A stretch of 64,000 bases of DNA from Shewanella sediminis HAW-EB3 (GTDB lineage: Bacteria > Pseudomonadota > Gammaproteobacteria > Enterobacterales > Shewanellaceae): the NCBI RefSeq assembly GCF_000018025.1, contig NC_009831.1, forward strand, positions 1,860,001 through 1,924,000. The letters are read 5' to 3'. The notes under the pieces are model-generated. The model saw nothing but the letters and a program-made list of their open reading frames with translations. It was not told where the DNA came from and did not search any database. The translations under genes and the position numbers were made by a program. This document shows, piece by piece, positions 43,572 to 52,491 of the stretch (the stretch's first letter is position 1; the number at the start of each line of letters is the position of its first letter).

Positions 43572-44912
43572 TTATTCAGGGGTATCCTGAAGCTTAGATT
43601 TTGGCTTTCTAAGCATAGGGGCATCACCAACATCGATGCCTGTGATAAAGCGCTTGTCTCTACTTCCTTTAGCCTTAGCCTTAGTTTTACCCTTAGCAGC
43701 CGTTGCCGTCGATTTCTTCGCATTAGCCTTAGGCTTATTCTTTGCCTTAGGCTTGTCTTTCAGCCCTGAAAATTTAGCTTCTAAGCCATCGATTGTACTT
43801 ATCTCGAATGTTTTGCGAAGGAAAACTTGTACTTGTTTGAAGTTGACCCAATCTTTAGGGCCGACGAGAGAAATCGCATCACCCTTTGCACCGGCTCGAC
43901 CCGTACGGCCGATACGATGAACATATTCTTCGGCAAATTTTGGCATATCGAAATTGATAACCAAAGAGACATTAAGCAGATCCAGACCACGTGAAGCCAC
44001 ATCGGTAGTGACCAAGATATCCTGTAAACCTCTACTGAACTGATCCATGATCTGGTTACGGGCATTTTGCTTTAGGTCGCCACTGAGGGATGCGGTATTA
44101 AATCCGGCTTCAGCAAGCTTAGTCGCTAACCTGTCGGTATCTTGGCGAGTCGCAGTAAAAATGATGACCTGTTTGTTTTTCTCATTTTTTAAAATGTGGT
44201 TCAGCAATGCTTCTTTATGATCCAGATGATCACTGAGGTAAATTCTTTGAGTGATATCCAGGTTTTCAATATTGCCCGCACCAATAGATACATGCATAGG
44301 ATCTTTTAACAGCTCGGCGGCAATCTCGTTGATCTTATTGTGATCTAAGGTTGCTGAAAACATCAATGTTTGGCGACGCTTATGGTCAGCGGCTGCATTA
44401 ATTGCTTTTAACTGATCGACAAAGCCCAGATCAAGCATGCGGTCGGCTTCATCTAAAATTAATAGTTCGAGTCCATTAAGGTGCAGATGATGCTGAGCTA
44501 AGTGGTCGGCAAGTCTTCCTGGTGTCGCCACGACGAAGTGAGGATCTCTCTCTAATGATTTAGCCTGATCATTAAAGTTTTCACCGCCTAAGATTTTGAC
44601 CGCTTTATATTGTGTGTTGGCGACTAACAAGCGTAACTGGCTGTATACCTGGTTAGCGAGTTCGCGGGTCGGCAATAAGATCAATACCCTCGGGTCTCGC
44701 TTACTTAATGCTCTTGTGGAAATAATCCTCTGCATTGCCGGTAACAAAAACGCTAAGGTTTTACCTGAGCCTGTTTTTGATGATGCCATCAGATCTTTGC
44801 CTGACAGGCCTACTGGTATCGCCTGCTGTTGGATCTCCGTGGGCTTTTCTATGCCCATATGATCCAATGTCTTTAACAGACGCGTATCCAGTGAAAAATC
44901 GGTAAATTGCAA
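43572..44912 (-). CDS. DEAD-box RNA helicase (SrmB/RhlE type)
   Basis: 446 residues. Motifs in order: Q motif FTDFSL...PTEIQQQAIP, I SSKTGSGKT, Ia PTRELANQV, Ib TPGRLADHL, II ILDEADRML, III MFSATL, then VIIFTATRQD, TTDVASRGLD and HRIGRTGRAG. The tail is a Lys/Ala-rich basic extension (KPKAKNKPKANAKK). Such helicases aid ribosome assembly, often at low temperature. The TTG at 44912 is preferred: GGAGT sits seven bases upstream and the protein then begins MQFTDFSLD, as family members do. An ATG at 44969 would add 19 residues without a ribosome site. Confidence 0.85.
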   Translation of the reverse strand: MQFTDFSLDTRLLKTLDHMGIEKPTEIQQQAIPVGLSGKDLMASSKTGSGKTLAFLLPAMQRIISTRALSKRDPRVLILLPTRELANQVYSQLRLLVANTQYKAVKILGGENFNDQAKSLERDPHFVVATPGRLADHLAQHHLHLNGLELLILDEADRMLDLGFVDQLKAINAAADHKRRQTLMFSATLDHNKINEIAAELLKDPMHVSIGAGNIENLDITQRIYLSDHLDHKEALLNHILKNEKNKQVIIFTATRQDTDRLATKLAEAGFNTASLSGDLKQNARNQIMDQFSRGLQDILVTTDVASRGLDLLNVSLVINFDMPKFAEEYVHRIGRTGRAGAKGDAISLVGPKDWVNFKQVQVFLRKTFEISTIDGLEAKFSGLKDKPKAKNKPKANAKKSTATAAKGKTKAKAKGSRDKRFITGIDVGDAPMLRKPKSKLQDTPE

Positions 44913-45176
44913 AGGTGTACTCCAAAATTGATTCGACTGACCATTATAACCTAACTCGTGGTGATTCATCCATAGAGAAAGTCAGATTCATTTTAAAGCT
45001 CTTGCTGGCCAGAATACTTTAGAATAAAGCGCTAACAGAGTGTTGAGTATCGGTTCTGTATTAGAGCTGGAGCTATAAAACTGGACCTGGATAATCTATT
45101 AGTGAATCCTTGATAAATAACAGATAAGATGAATCTGGCTTGTTTTTCACCTTTTAATTTCGTTTTGTGGGGACAT

Positions 45177-46109
45177 ATGGCAACAATTGGCATTGCATTA
45201 GGTAGTGGCGCCGCAAAAGGCTGGGCACATATAGGTGTGCTAAAAGGACTCGCTGAGATGGGAATAAAGCCCGACAAAATCTCGGGTTGCTCGATAGGGG
45301 CTCTCGTAGGGGCTGCCTATGCAAACGATCAACTCGAGGAGCTTGAAGATTGGGTGAGAGGCTTCTCCAGTTGGGATGTGTTGGGGTTAATGGATGTGAG
45401 TTGGCGAAAGGGGGGCTTAATCGGGGGAGATAAAGTCTTCGATGTTATTCAAAATAGAATTGGCGATCTACAGATCGATGGCTTACAGCGGCCGTTAATC
45501 GCCGTCGCTACGGATCTCTATTCCGGGCAAGAGATCTGGTTTAAGGAGGGCGATCTTCGTCACGCTATTCGCGCATCGTGTTCTATGCCTGGAATTTTAC
45601 CACCAGTGAAAGTCGGAGAGCGCTGGCTTGTCGATGGTGCGGTAGTTAATCCTGTGCCTGTATCTGTTAGCAGGGCTATGGAGGTCGATGTGGTGATTGC
45701 CGTCGATCTCAATGGTCAGGGAAGGGAGCGGTTACAGGTCTTGCCAGTGGACATGACCAGTAATAAACCTTCGGTAGAAGACAAGGAGATAGCGCAAGCA
45801 CATCAAGATACCGGCTTCATGGATCTGTTGGCGCGCGGACGGGATTATGTGACCAGCTTATCGGATAAGTTCACTATGGGTAATCGCTCCGATCCCAGCA
45901 TGTTGGCCGTGATGTCGCAATCGATGGATATTCTGGAGCAGCGTCATAAACGTGCGCGTCTGATGGGTGACCCGCCCGATATTTGCTTAGTCCCGGATGT
46001 TGGCGAAATTGGTACAATGGAATTTCATCGCGCCGAAGAAGCTATTGCGGCCGGAGAGGAGGCGGTGAGGCAGGCGAAACATCAGATAGAAGCTGTGTTG
46101 GGTCCCTAG
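45177..46109 (+). CDS. Patatin-like phospholipase, RssA family
   Basis: 310 residues. Catalytic dyad: nucleophile serine in GCSIGALVGAAY (residues about 40-51) and aspartate in LVDGAVVNPVPVS; the oxyanion hole is the glycine-rich IGIALGSGAAKGWAHIG at the start. Matches RssA/YchK-type cytoplasmic patatins, which cleave acyl esters. Start 45177 has GGGG nine bases upstream; an in-frame ATG at 45129 lacks one. A terminator follows. Confidence 0.88.
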   Translation: MATIGIALGSGAAKGWAHIGVLKGLAEMGIKPDKISGCSIGALVGAAYANDQLEELEDWVRGFSSWDVLGLMDVSWRKGGLIGGDKVFDVIQNRIGDLQIDGLQRPLIAVATDLYSGQEIWFKEGDLRHAIRASCSMPGILPPVKVGERWLVDGAVVNPVPVSVSRAMEVDVVIAVDLNGQGRERLQVLPVDMTSNKPSVEDKEIAQAHQDTGFMDLLARGRDYVTSLSDKFTMGNRSDPSMLAVMSQSMDILEQRHKRARLMGDPPDICLVPDVGEIGTMEFHRAEEAIAAGEEAVRQAKHQIEAVLGP

Positions 46110-46126
46110 TCGTGATCTCAAATAGC

Positions 46127-46152
46127 AAAAAGGGCCCGTTAGGCCCTTTTCC
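46127..46152 (+). terminator. Terminator after the patatin gene, probably bidirectional
   Basis: AAAAGGGCC, loop CGTTA, GGCCCTTTT. It also serves the convergent leftward reductase gene. Confidence 0.85.
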
Positions 46153-46187
46153 TCTCTTTTAACATGCTTTGGCTTATGTAAAATAAT

Positions 46188-47186
46188 TTAAGCGAGTTTT
46201 ACCACCATCTTGCCGCGGTTCTTACCTTCGAATAAACCGATAAACGCATCCGGTGCCCGTTCAAGCCCTTCGTAGACCGTTTGCTCTGCTTTAACCGCTC
46301 CACTGGCTAACCACTGCCCCATCTGCTTGGCAAACTCAGGGTAATGAGCCCAGTGCTCGAATACGATAAATCCTTCGATTTTTAGTTTCTTTATGATGAT
46401 CATGGCCAGATTGCTCGGGCCCGGTGTCGGCCTTGTATCATTGTATTGAGATATCATGCCACACACGGCAATTCTGCCATGGTCATTCATGTTGTCGAGT
46501 GCTGCAGACAGGTGCTCGCCGCCGACATTTTCAAAATAAACATCGATCCCTTCAGGTGCTGCCGCGTGTAATTCAGCACTTAAATTTTCCGATATTTTAT
46601 AATTAATGACAGCATCGACACCAATAGATAATAGGTGCTCTGCTTTTTCATCTGAGCCCACAGATGCGACAACTTTGGCTCCCATCAACTTACCCAACTG
46701 GCAAGCCACACTACCGACAGCACCTGAAGCGGCTGAAACAAAAAGCGTCTCTCCCTCTTTAAGCTCGGCGATTCGATTGAGACCCGTCCAGGCAGTCATT
46801 CCCGGCATACCCAGCACGCCAAGAAAGTGCGATTCACTCAGTGGTGTCTGTGGCAGACGAGTATGATCACTACCATCGGTCACATAGTGGCTGCGCCAAC
46901 CCAACATGCTACTGACTTTACTTCCAACCGGAAACTCAGGATGACGGGACTCGATCACTTCACCGATGGCACCACCTTCAAGGACTTCTCCTATGGCAAA
47001 CGGGGCGATGTAACTTTTTCTGTCTATCATACGACCACGCATATAAGGGTCGACAGACATCCATAAGTTTTTTACCAGAAACTCACCATCGTTAATGCCT
47101 GCTAATGGAGATGAAGCCAGTTTGAAGTTAGCTGTTGTTGGCAACCCTTCGGGACGAGAATCTAAGAGAATTTGTTGAGCCTGCAT
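46188..47186 (-). CDS. NADP-dependent MDR reductase, CurA/PTGR-like
   Basis: 332-residue medium-chain dehydrogenase/reductase without zinc ligands: SVDPYMRGRMIDRKSY, GGAIGEVIESRHPEFPVGSKV, and the Rossmann motif SAASGAVGSVACQLGKLMGAKVV with FENVGGEHLSAALDNM. Close to CurA (NADPH-dependent curcumin/dihydrocurcumin reductase) and prostaglandin reductases, which reduce alpha,beta-unsaturated carbonyls. Divergent from an OhrR/MarR-type regulator at 47426, suggesting response to electrophiles or oxidants. Confidence 0.85.
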   Translation of the reverse strand: MQAQQILLDSRPEGLPTTANFKLASSPLAGINDGEFLVKNLWMSVDPYMRGRMIDRKSYIAPFAIGEVLEGGAIGEVIESRHPEFPVGSKVSSMLGWRSHYVTDGSDHTRLPQTPLSESHFLGVLGMPGMTAWTGLNRIAELKEGETLFVSAASGAVGSVACQLGKLMGAKVVASVGSDEKAEHLLSIGVDAVINYKISENLSAELHAAAPEGIDVYFENVGGEHLSAALDNMNDHGRIAVCGMISQYNDTRPTPGPSNLAMIIIKKLKIEGFIVFEHWAHYPEFAKQMGQWLASGAVKAEQTVYEGLERAPDAFIGLFEGKNRGKMVVKLA

Positions 47187-47199
47187 AAAACCTCCTTTG

Positions 47200-47271
47200 C
47201 TTTGCGCGCTAATTAATTGTGCTAAACTCTACTATTAAATAGCCAAGTTCGCAAATGCTTTGCGCGCAAAG
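47200..47271. promoter_or_regulatory. Candidate MarR/OhrR operators upstream of the CurA-like gene
   Basis: A perfect 14-base palindrome CTTTGCGCGCAAAG at 47258-47271, and a second CTTTGCGCGC at 47200-47209 next to the reductase start. The two copies bracket the likely reductase promoter. Confidence 0.5.
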
Positions 47272-47425
47272 TACTTGTTTGAGTTATTCTCCGCAGTTAT
47301 CTTCCGGTTCAACAACTCAAGCAGAAATCCGGATGCGCCGGCTTATGTTTGACGTAGTTCGGAGTACAATAACGCTTCAATAGAAGAGTCTGACAAGATG
47401 ATGGCGACAATTAAGGTGTTACTGA

Positions 47426-47908
47426 GTGAGTAAAAATACAGAGTTTCAGGTTGAAAATGAAAATTGCTTACCCGTTGAAAAGCAAGGAAAGTGTCTGTCT
47501 GATAATGTTTGTTTCGCGCTGTATACCGCTGCAAATGCATTGGTCCGGGCATACAGGCCTTTACTCGAAGAGTGCGGGCTAACCTATCCTCAGTATTTAG
47601 TTATGCAGGCTCTGTGGCTAGACAATGGCGCAAGTTTGACAGGGCTATCTCAAGCGACGCGTCTCGATTTGGGAACTTTAACCCCCATAGTCAAAAGACT
47701 GGAGACGAAAGGGTTATTGAGCCGCAGTGTAGATGCAAATGATGAGCGTAAGAAAGTGATCGAGACCACTGACGCCGGGTTCGATCTGAAACAACAGGCA
47801 TTGGCTTTGAAAGAGGTGTTACTTAAAAAGGTAACCTTGGACGAGACGGATATAACCTCCTTGAGGGACATGTGTTTAACTCTGACGGAAGATCTGAACA
47901 GAAAATAG
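47426..47908 (+). CDS. OhrR/MarR-family redox-sensing regulator
   Basis: 160 residues. The segment LSDNVCFALYTAANALVRAYRPLLEECGLTYPQYLVMQALW carries Cys29 in the OhrR context (NQLCFALY), the residue oxidised by organic peroxides; the winged helix follows (LTPIVKRLETKGLLSRS and DERKKVIETT). OhrR proteins derepress when oxidised. Divergent from the CurA-like reductase, its probable target. Confidence 0.82.
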   Translation: MSKNTEFQVENENCLPVEKQGKCLSDNVCFALYTAANALVRAYRPLLEECGLTYPQYLVMQALWLDNGASLTGLSQATRLDLGTLTPIVKRLETKGLLSRSVDANDERKKVIETTDAGFDLKQQALALKEVLLKKVTLDETDITSLRDMCLTLTEDLNRK

Positions 47909-48465
47909 TACCTTTCCTGGATCACGAAGCTTATGTCGGATGCAAAGTTGTCAATCATAATATCTTGTGTCTCAAGCAATTACCCTATTTATGATTTTGT
48001 TAATATCAATATTGCTCTCACTGCCACTATGATAACTCGTTGCCTGTTATGAAGGCTTTGCGATAATGAATTTATCGACTGGGACAGCTGTATCTATCAA
48101 AACACTATTTCCCTGTCTCTCCAAAAATAGGGGACACTTCAGATTAAAATACAGTCAGGCAACTCACTGCCTATTGTTAATGAAATGTAAATGACGTAGG
48201 CTCCACTACCAATTAACGTAACAGGTGTTTTTAGTCGTTAAGGGAGGATGAATTTTCGCCGTTAGTCTATATTCCTCTTCGGTATCGTTAATCATTTAAA
48301 CTATTGTCTTCTCATCAATTCTCGGGTAATCAGGATTATGCCCAGAGAGCTGGGTTGGGGAAGGGGAGAGCAAAATTAACAAAAAATGGTGCAGGCTATC
48401 GCCAACGTTAATTTTGCCTCTGTGAACATTAGGCTTTACTCATCACATCATTTAAGGAAAAACTG
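47909..48465. other. Intergenic region, no gene seen
   Basis: 557 bases. The only structure noticed is a long hairpin at 48370-48417: arms GCAAAATTAAC/GTTAATTTTGC with an inner TGGTG/CGCCA pairing, about 50 bases before the next gene. It could be a terminator-like or regulatory leader structure. Confidence 0.45.
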
Positions 48466-48978
48466 ATGACAATTAAAACAATTCTAAAAAGTACGCTAGT
48501 GAGTACTGTGTTGTTAAGCAATTTTGCAATTGCTGATGATGATCAAATTTTGGTCGGGGCATTTCATGACTACGGGATAACTAAGTGTGACAGCTTTATT
48601 CTTGAAAATAGCCAGCTTCAAGGAAATTGGAACCTTTTCATTAATAAACATAAGGGAGGGATCGATGGCCCTTCTACAGAAGTTACTGTTACACAGATCT
48701 ACGGCTCACAGGGCGATACGGTAAAGATTGAAGATACCTATATACAAACGGCTAAAAAATGTTTCTTGAGAAATACCTGGACATTAACTTTTAAAGGCTC
48801 ATGTGCCGATAATGTCGATTTAAATGATTGGTATGTTTCCAATGAGATGCCGAATAAAGATTATACCACTTACAAAAATTCTGGTGGCTTGGAGCTACAT
48901 GCAAAAGAAATTTCAATGGGTAATTTTAAAGCCTGCATTCAGGAAGGCTCGAAACGCTCTTCTGCGAAGCATGGCTAG
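48466..48978 (+). CDS. Secreted cysteine-containing protein of unknown function
   Basis: 170 residues with a signal peptide (about 1-23, ending FAIA). The mature part has four cysteines (in TKCDSF, KKCFLRN, GSCADN and FKACIQ), compatible with two disulfides in a small periplasmic or extracellular domain. No family was recognised. The coding sequence is more AT-rich than its neighbours, a possible sign of later acquisition. AAGGAAAA precedes ATG 48466. Confidence 0.6.
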   Translation: MTIKTILKSTLVSTVLLSNFAIADDDQILVGAFHDYGITKCDSFILENSQLQGNWNLFINKHKGGIDGPSTEVTVTQIYGSQGDTVKIEDTYIQTAKKCFLRNTWTLTFKGSCADNVDLNDWYVSNEMPNKDYTTYKNSGGLELHAKEISMGNFKACIQEGSKRSSAKHG

Positions 48979-49198
48979 TTAGTCCAAGCATATCGTGCGT
49001 ATAGTATCGCTGTTTTTGCTTAATGTGGCGCATTCAGCGATAGAATACTCGTCTGCCACACATTCGATTCCTATATTGATTCCATCTGTTCTTCTCTGAT
49101 TAAATACTTTTTTAACAGCTAAAGTCTTGATTCGCTATCGTTTCGGCATGATTCCTGCTTGTTGATTGCACCAGTTCTTTTACGCCGACTTTTTGACA

Positions 49199-49921
49199 AT
49201 GAATCCAATAGCTAATACTGCAAGCCAGCTTTCCACTGCCACTAATATTGCCGATGCGTACGGTGTTAACAGTCAGCAGACTGAGGCGGGGAAGAGCAGT
49301 GACAAGGTGACGTTAAGTCAATCTCAATCGACGCGTACTCCCTCATCTAAAGAAACGGTTAAAGATGAGTCGGTCTCTCTCTCTCCTCGGGCTCAAAGAG
49401 CACAAAAGATCGAAAGCATGGCCAAAGACTTCTTTAGCTCGGGTAACTTCTCAACTCAGGATATTCCAAAGCTGGTACAACGTCTGTATCAGGATGGCAT
49501 CTTGTCTGACTCGCAACTGACACGGTTATCGGACGGCGGCTTCGATATCCCTCAGCCTACAACTAAGCCCGAAGATCTTAAGACCTTCATTAAAGAGCAG
49601 CGAAGGGAGTTGGAAAATGCACTGGCAAAAAAGGGGGGGGAGAGTGAGTTTGGAGCTGAAAGTATGTTTATTAAGTTACTCAATGATGCCGAGAGTGTTA
49701 TCGATGGGATGGGGAGCGCGCAAAGTGCCGAGATCAGCCAGAAGGCTTCGAGAGTTTCCGCCCAACTGAATGTTTATCTCAAGGGTGATGTTGAATTAAC
49801 CCAGAGCTCTCGTGAGCAGTGGCAGGGGTTAAAATCTGTCATGCAGTTAGCCGCTTCGATGGGAGAAAATCAGCAAGCCGGTGGCCAACTCAGTAGCTAT
49901 CTTGCTCTTGGGAAAGCATAA
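49199..49921 (+). CDS. Hypothetical protein with a slippery A6G8 tract
   Basis: 240 residues, no signal peptide: a low-complexity Ser/Thr/Gln N-terminus (residues about 1-65), then a helical region SPRAQRAQKIESMAKDFFSSGNF and QDIPKLVQRLYQDGILSDSQLTRL, and a helical C-terminus. The style resembles cytoplasmic regulators of surface appendages, but nothing was recognised. At 49627-49640 the coding sequence contains AAAAAAGGGGGGGG. An in-frame TTG at 49166 is another possible start; neither has a clear ribosome site. Confidence 0.6.
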   Translation: MNPIANTASQLSTATNIADAYGVNSQQTEAGKSSDKVTLSQSQSTRTPSSKETVKDESVSLSPRAQRAQKIESMAKDFFSSGNFSTQDIPKLVQRLYQDGILSDSQLTRLSDGGFDIPQPTTKPEDLKTFIKEQRRELENALAKKGGESEFGAESMFIKLLNDAESVIDGMGSAQSAEISQKASRVSAQLNVYLKGDVELTQSSREQWQGLKSVMQLAASMGENQQAGGQLSSYLALGKA

Positions 49922-50055
49922 GTAATTTTTATCCACAATTTTTACCATTCTTATCCTTCATCTAGCCCTCTTTTGTGTCAGGGTCAAGGGTCAAATCGGA
50001 GATAAGTGGCCTCATAGGCACTTATCTTTTGTTCTTTTCTCACATCCAAAATTAT

Positions 50056-50069
50056 ATGATCGAGATCAA
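50056..50069. promoter_or_regulatory. Candidate FNR/EtrA site upstream of nrdD
   Basis: ATGAT-CGAG-ATCAA matches the FNR consensus TTGAT-N4-ATCAA at nine of ten defined positions, 109-122 bases before the nrdD start. Confidence 0.6.
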
Positions 50070-50097
50070 TGTTCTCTGGTGATGTTTGTAGCTTAAT

Positions 50098-50113
50098 ACG
50101 CAACATATTGTGC
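50098..50113. promoter_or_regulatory. NrdR box 1
   Basis: ACGCAACATATTGTGC resembles the NrdR consensus (ACACAATATATTGTGT-like). Confidence 0.6.
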
Positions 50114-50128
50114 TGAATGGTCTTAAAT

Positions 50129-50144
50129 ACACTATATGTGGTGT
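50129..50144. promoter_or_regulatory. NrdR box 2
   Basis: ACACTATATGTGGTGT. Its centre is 31 bases from that of box 1, about three helical turns, the spacing usual for paired NrdR boxes. Confidence 0.75.
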
Positions 50145-50177
50145 TAAATTCAGCGTCACTTGAGGAGATATTAAACA

Positions 50178-52295
50178 ATGCCAGTGGTTATTAAGCGGGA
50201 TGGTTACCGCACGCCTTTTGACGAAACAAGGATTAGAGATGCTGTATCGGCTGCAGCAAACTCGGCAGGTATTGATGATAATGACTATGCAACTCTAGTG
50301 GCCAATAATGTGGCTGAGAGCGTTGCCGATATGCCAGAAGTTGATATTCATGACCTGCAAGATGTCGTTGAAAATCAACTGATGGAAGGACCCTATAAAT
50401 CCCTTGCCCGGGTTTATATTGAGTATCGTCATGACAGAGATCTTCATCGCGAGACCAGCAGCCGGTTGAATCAAGAGATCAAAGGTTTGGTTGAGCAGAG
50501 CAATGCTGCCCTGCTTAATGAAAATGCCAATAAAGATTCGAAAGTCATCCCGACTCAACGTGATCTGTTGGCCGGTATTGTTGCAAAGCATTATGCAACT
50601 CGCCATATATTACCCAAAGATGTGGTTGCGGCTCATGAGTCTGGTGAGATCCATTATCATGATTTGGATTACGCGCCATTTTTTCCTATGTTCAACTGTA
50701 TGTTGATCGATCTTGCCGGCATGTTGACCAACGGCTTCAAGATGGGCAACGCCGAGATTGAGACGCCTAAGTCTATCTCGACAGCGACCGCAGTGACTGC
50801 ACAGATCATCGCTCAGGTGGCCAGCCATATCTATGGTGGAACCACGATCAACCGCATCGATGAAGTATTATCGCCATTTGTAGCCAAGAGTTACGACAAG
50901 CATTATCAGGTTGCACTGACCTGGGGGATCACAGATGCAAAAGCATTTGCGACGACTCAGACCGAAAAAGAGTGTCACGATGCGTTCCAGTCTCTGGAAT
51001 ATGAAGTGAACACTTTGCACACTGCAAATGGCCAAACTCCTTTTGTCACCTTTGGTTTCGGACTCGGGACATCATGGGAGTCTCGTTTAATTCAATCTTC
51101 TATGCTGAAGGTCCGCATTGCCGGCTTGGGTAAGAATCGTAAGACCGCGGTATTCCCTAAGTTGGTTTTCGCCATTCGCGATGGTATCAACCATAAAGCA
51201 GGCGATTGTAACTACGATATCAAGCGTCAGGCACTTAAGTGCGCCAGTACCCGCATGTACCCGGATATTCTTAACTACGAGCAGGTAGAGAAGGTGACCG
51301 GTTCATTCAAGACTCCTATGGGTTGTCGTAGCTTCCTCGGTACCTACGAAGAAGAGGGGGAATTGGTGCATGAAGGGCGTAACAACTTAGGTGTGGTGAG
51401 TCTTAACTTACCTCGCGTAGCGCTTGAAGCTAATGGTGATGAGGCTGAGTTTTACCGCATACTGGATCAACGCTTGCTTATTGCCCGCAAAGCCTTAGAT
51501 ACCCGTATTGAACGTTTAGAAGGTGTAAAAGCCAGAGTGGCGCCCATCCTTTATATGGAAGGTGCATGTGGTGTACGTTTACGCGCCGATGATGATATCT
51601 CTACGATTTTCAAAAATGGTCGTGCATCAATCTCCTTAGGTTATATCGGGTTGCATGAAACTATCAATGCATTGCATGGCACCGATAAGCACGTATATGA
51701 CTGCGAGATATTGCGGGAAAAAGCGATTGCGCTCGTTGAGTATATGAAAGCGGCGACAGTTAAGTGGAAAGATGAGACCGGTTATGGTTTCAGCCTATAC
51801 AGCACGCCGAGTGAAAACTTGTGTAGTCGTTTCTGTAAGCTCGATACTAAAATATTTGGTGTCGTCGAAGGTGTGACACAGAAGGGTTATTACACCAACA
51901 GCTTTCACCTCGATGTTGAAAAAGCGGTAAACCCGTACGATAAACTTGACTTCGAAGTACCTTACCCAGCTATCGCTAACGGTGGATTTATCTGTTACGG
52001 CGAATATCCCAATATGCAGAACAATTTAGAAGCATTAGAGGATGTTTGGGATTACAGCTACAGTCGTGTTCCTTACTACGGGACAAATACTCCCATTGAT
52101 GAGTGTTACGATTGCGGCTTTACCGGTGAATTTGAGTGTACCAGTAAAGGCTTTACCTGCCCTAAGTGTGGTAACCATGAGCCAAGCCGGGTTTCTGTAA
52201 CACGTCGTGTTTGTGGCTATCTGGGAAGCCCAGATGCTCGACCATTTAACTATGGTAAGCAGGAAGAAGTTAAGCGACGAGTCAAGCATCTTTAA
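50178..52295 (+). CDS. nrdD: Anaerobic ribonucleoside-triphosphate reductase, catalytic subunit
   Basis: 705-residue class III ribonucleotide reductase. Residues about 3-90 form an ATP-cone (VVIKRDGYRTPFDETRIRDAV), then a long glycyl-radical barrel, a zinc ribbon CYDC...CPKC, and the radical loop RRVCGYLG with Gly680 as the radical site. It makes dNTPs without oxygen after activation by NrdG. FNR and paired NrdR sites lie upstream. nrdG follows 196 bases downstream, with a hairpin between. Confidence 0.96.
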   Translation: MPVVIKRDGYRTPFDETRIRDAVSAAANSAGIDDNDYATLVANNVAESVADMPEVDIHDLQDVVENQLMEGPYKSLARVYIEYRHDRDLHRETSSRLNQEIKGLVEQSNAALLNENANKDSKVIPTQRDLLAGIVAKHYATRHILPKDVVAAHESGEIHYHDLDYAPFFPMFNCMLIDLAGMLTNGFKMGNAEIETPKSISTATAVTAQIIAQVASHIYGGTTINRIDEVLSPFVAKSYDKHYQVALTWGITDAKAFATTQTEKECHDAFQSLEYEVNTLHTANGQTPFVTFGFGLGTSWESRLIQSSMLKVRIAGLGKNRKTAVFPKLVFAIRDGINHKAGDCNYDIKRQALKCASTRMYPDILNYEQVEKVTGSFKTPMGCRSFLGTYEEEGELVHEGRNNLGVVSLNLPRVALEANGDEAEFYRILDQRLLIARKALDTRIERLEGVKARVAPILYMEGACGVRLRADDDISTIFKNGRASISLGYIGLHETINALHGTDKHVYDCEILREKAIALVEYMKAATVKWKDETGYGFSLYSTPSENLCSRFCKLDTKIFGVVEGVTQKGYYTNSFHLDVEKAVNPYDKLDFEVPYPAIANGGFICYGEYPNMQNNLEALEDVWDYSYSRVPYYGTNTPIDECYDCGFTGEFECTSKGFTCPKCGNHEPSRVSVTRRVCGYLGSPDARPFNYGKQEEVKRRVKHL

Positions 52296-52344
52296 CTCGT
52301 TTTCAGCTTAATGACATAAGTTTAACGACAGATGTCAACTTATA

Positions 52345-52380
52345 GACGCAACTGACCTGAGTGAGTTGCGTCATTTTACT
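52345..52380 (+). terminator. Hairpin between nrdD and nrdG
   Basis: Nine-base arms GACGCAACT/AGTTGCGTC around a ten-base loop, followed by a T-rich but interrupted run. It may attenuate rather than fully stop transcription into nrdG. Confidence 0.55.
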
Positions 52381-52491
52381 TTTGTTATTTTATTTTGGTC
52401 ATTTTACTTTCGCCATTTGAGCTGTGCTTCCAGCCTAAAAACCTCTTTGAAATTGTAGACAAAATAAAGAATTAACTCGCAAGGTGTCGCA

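Noticed and set aside
49984..50178. A leftward 64-codon open frame upstream of nrdD
   Set aside because: It covers the FNR and NrdR sites of the nrdD promoter and has no ribosome site or family resemblance.
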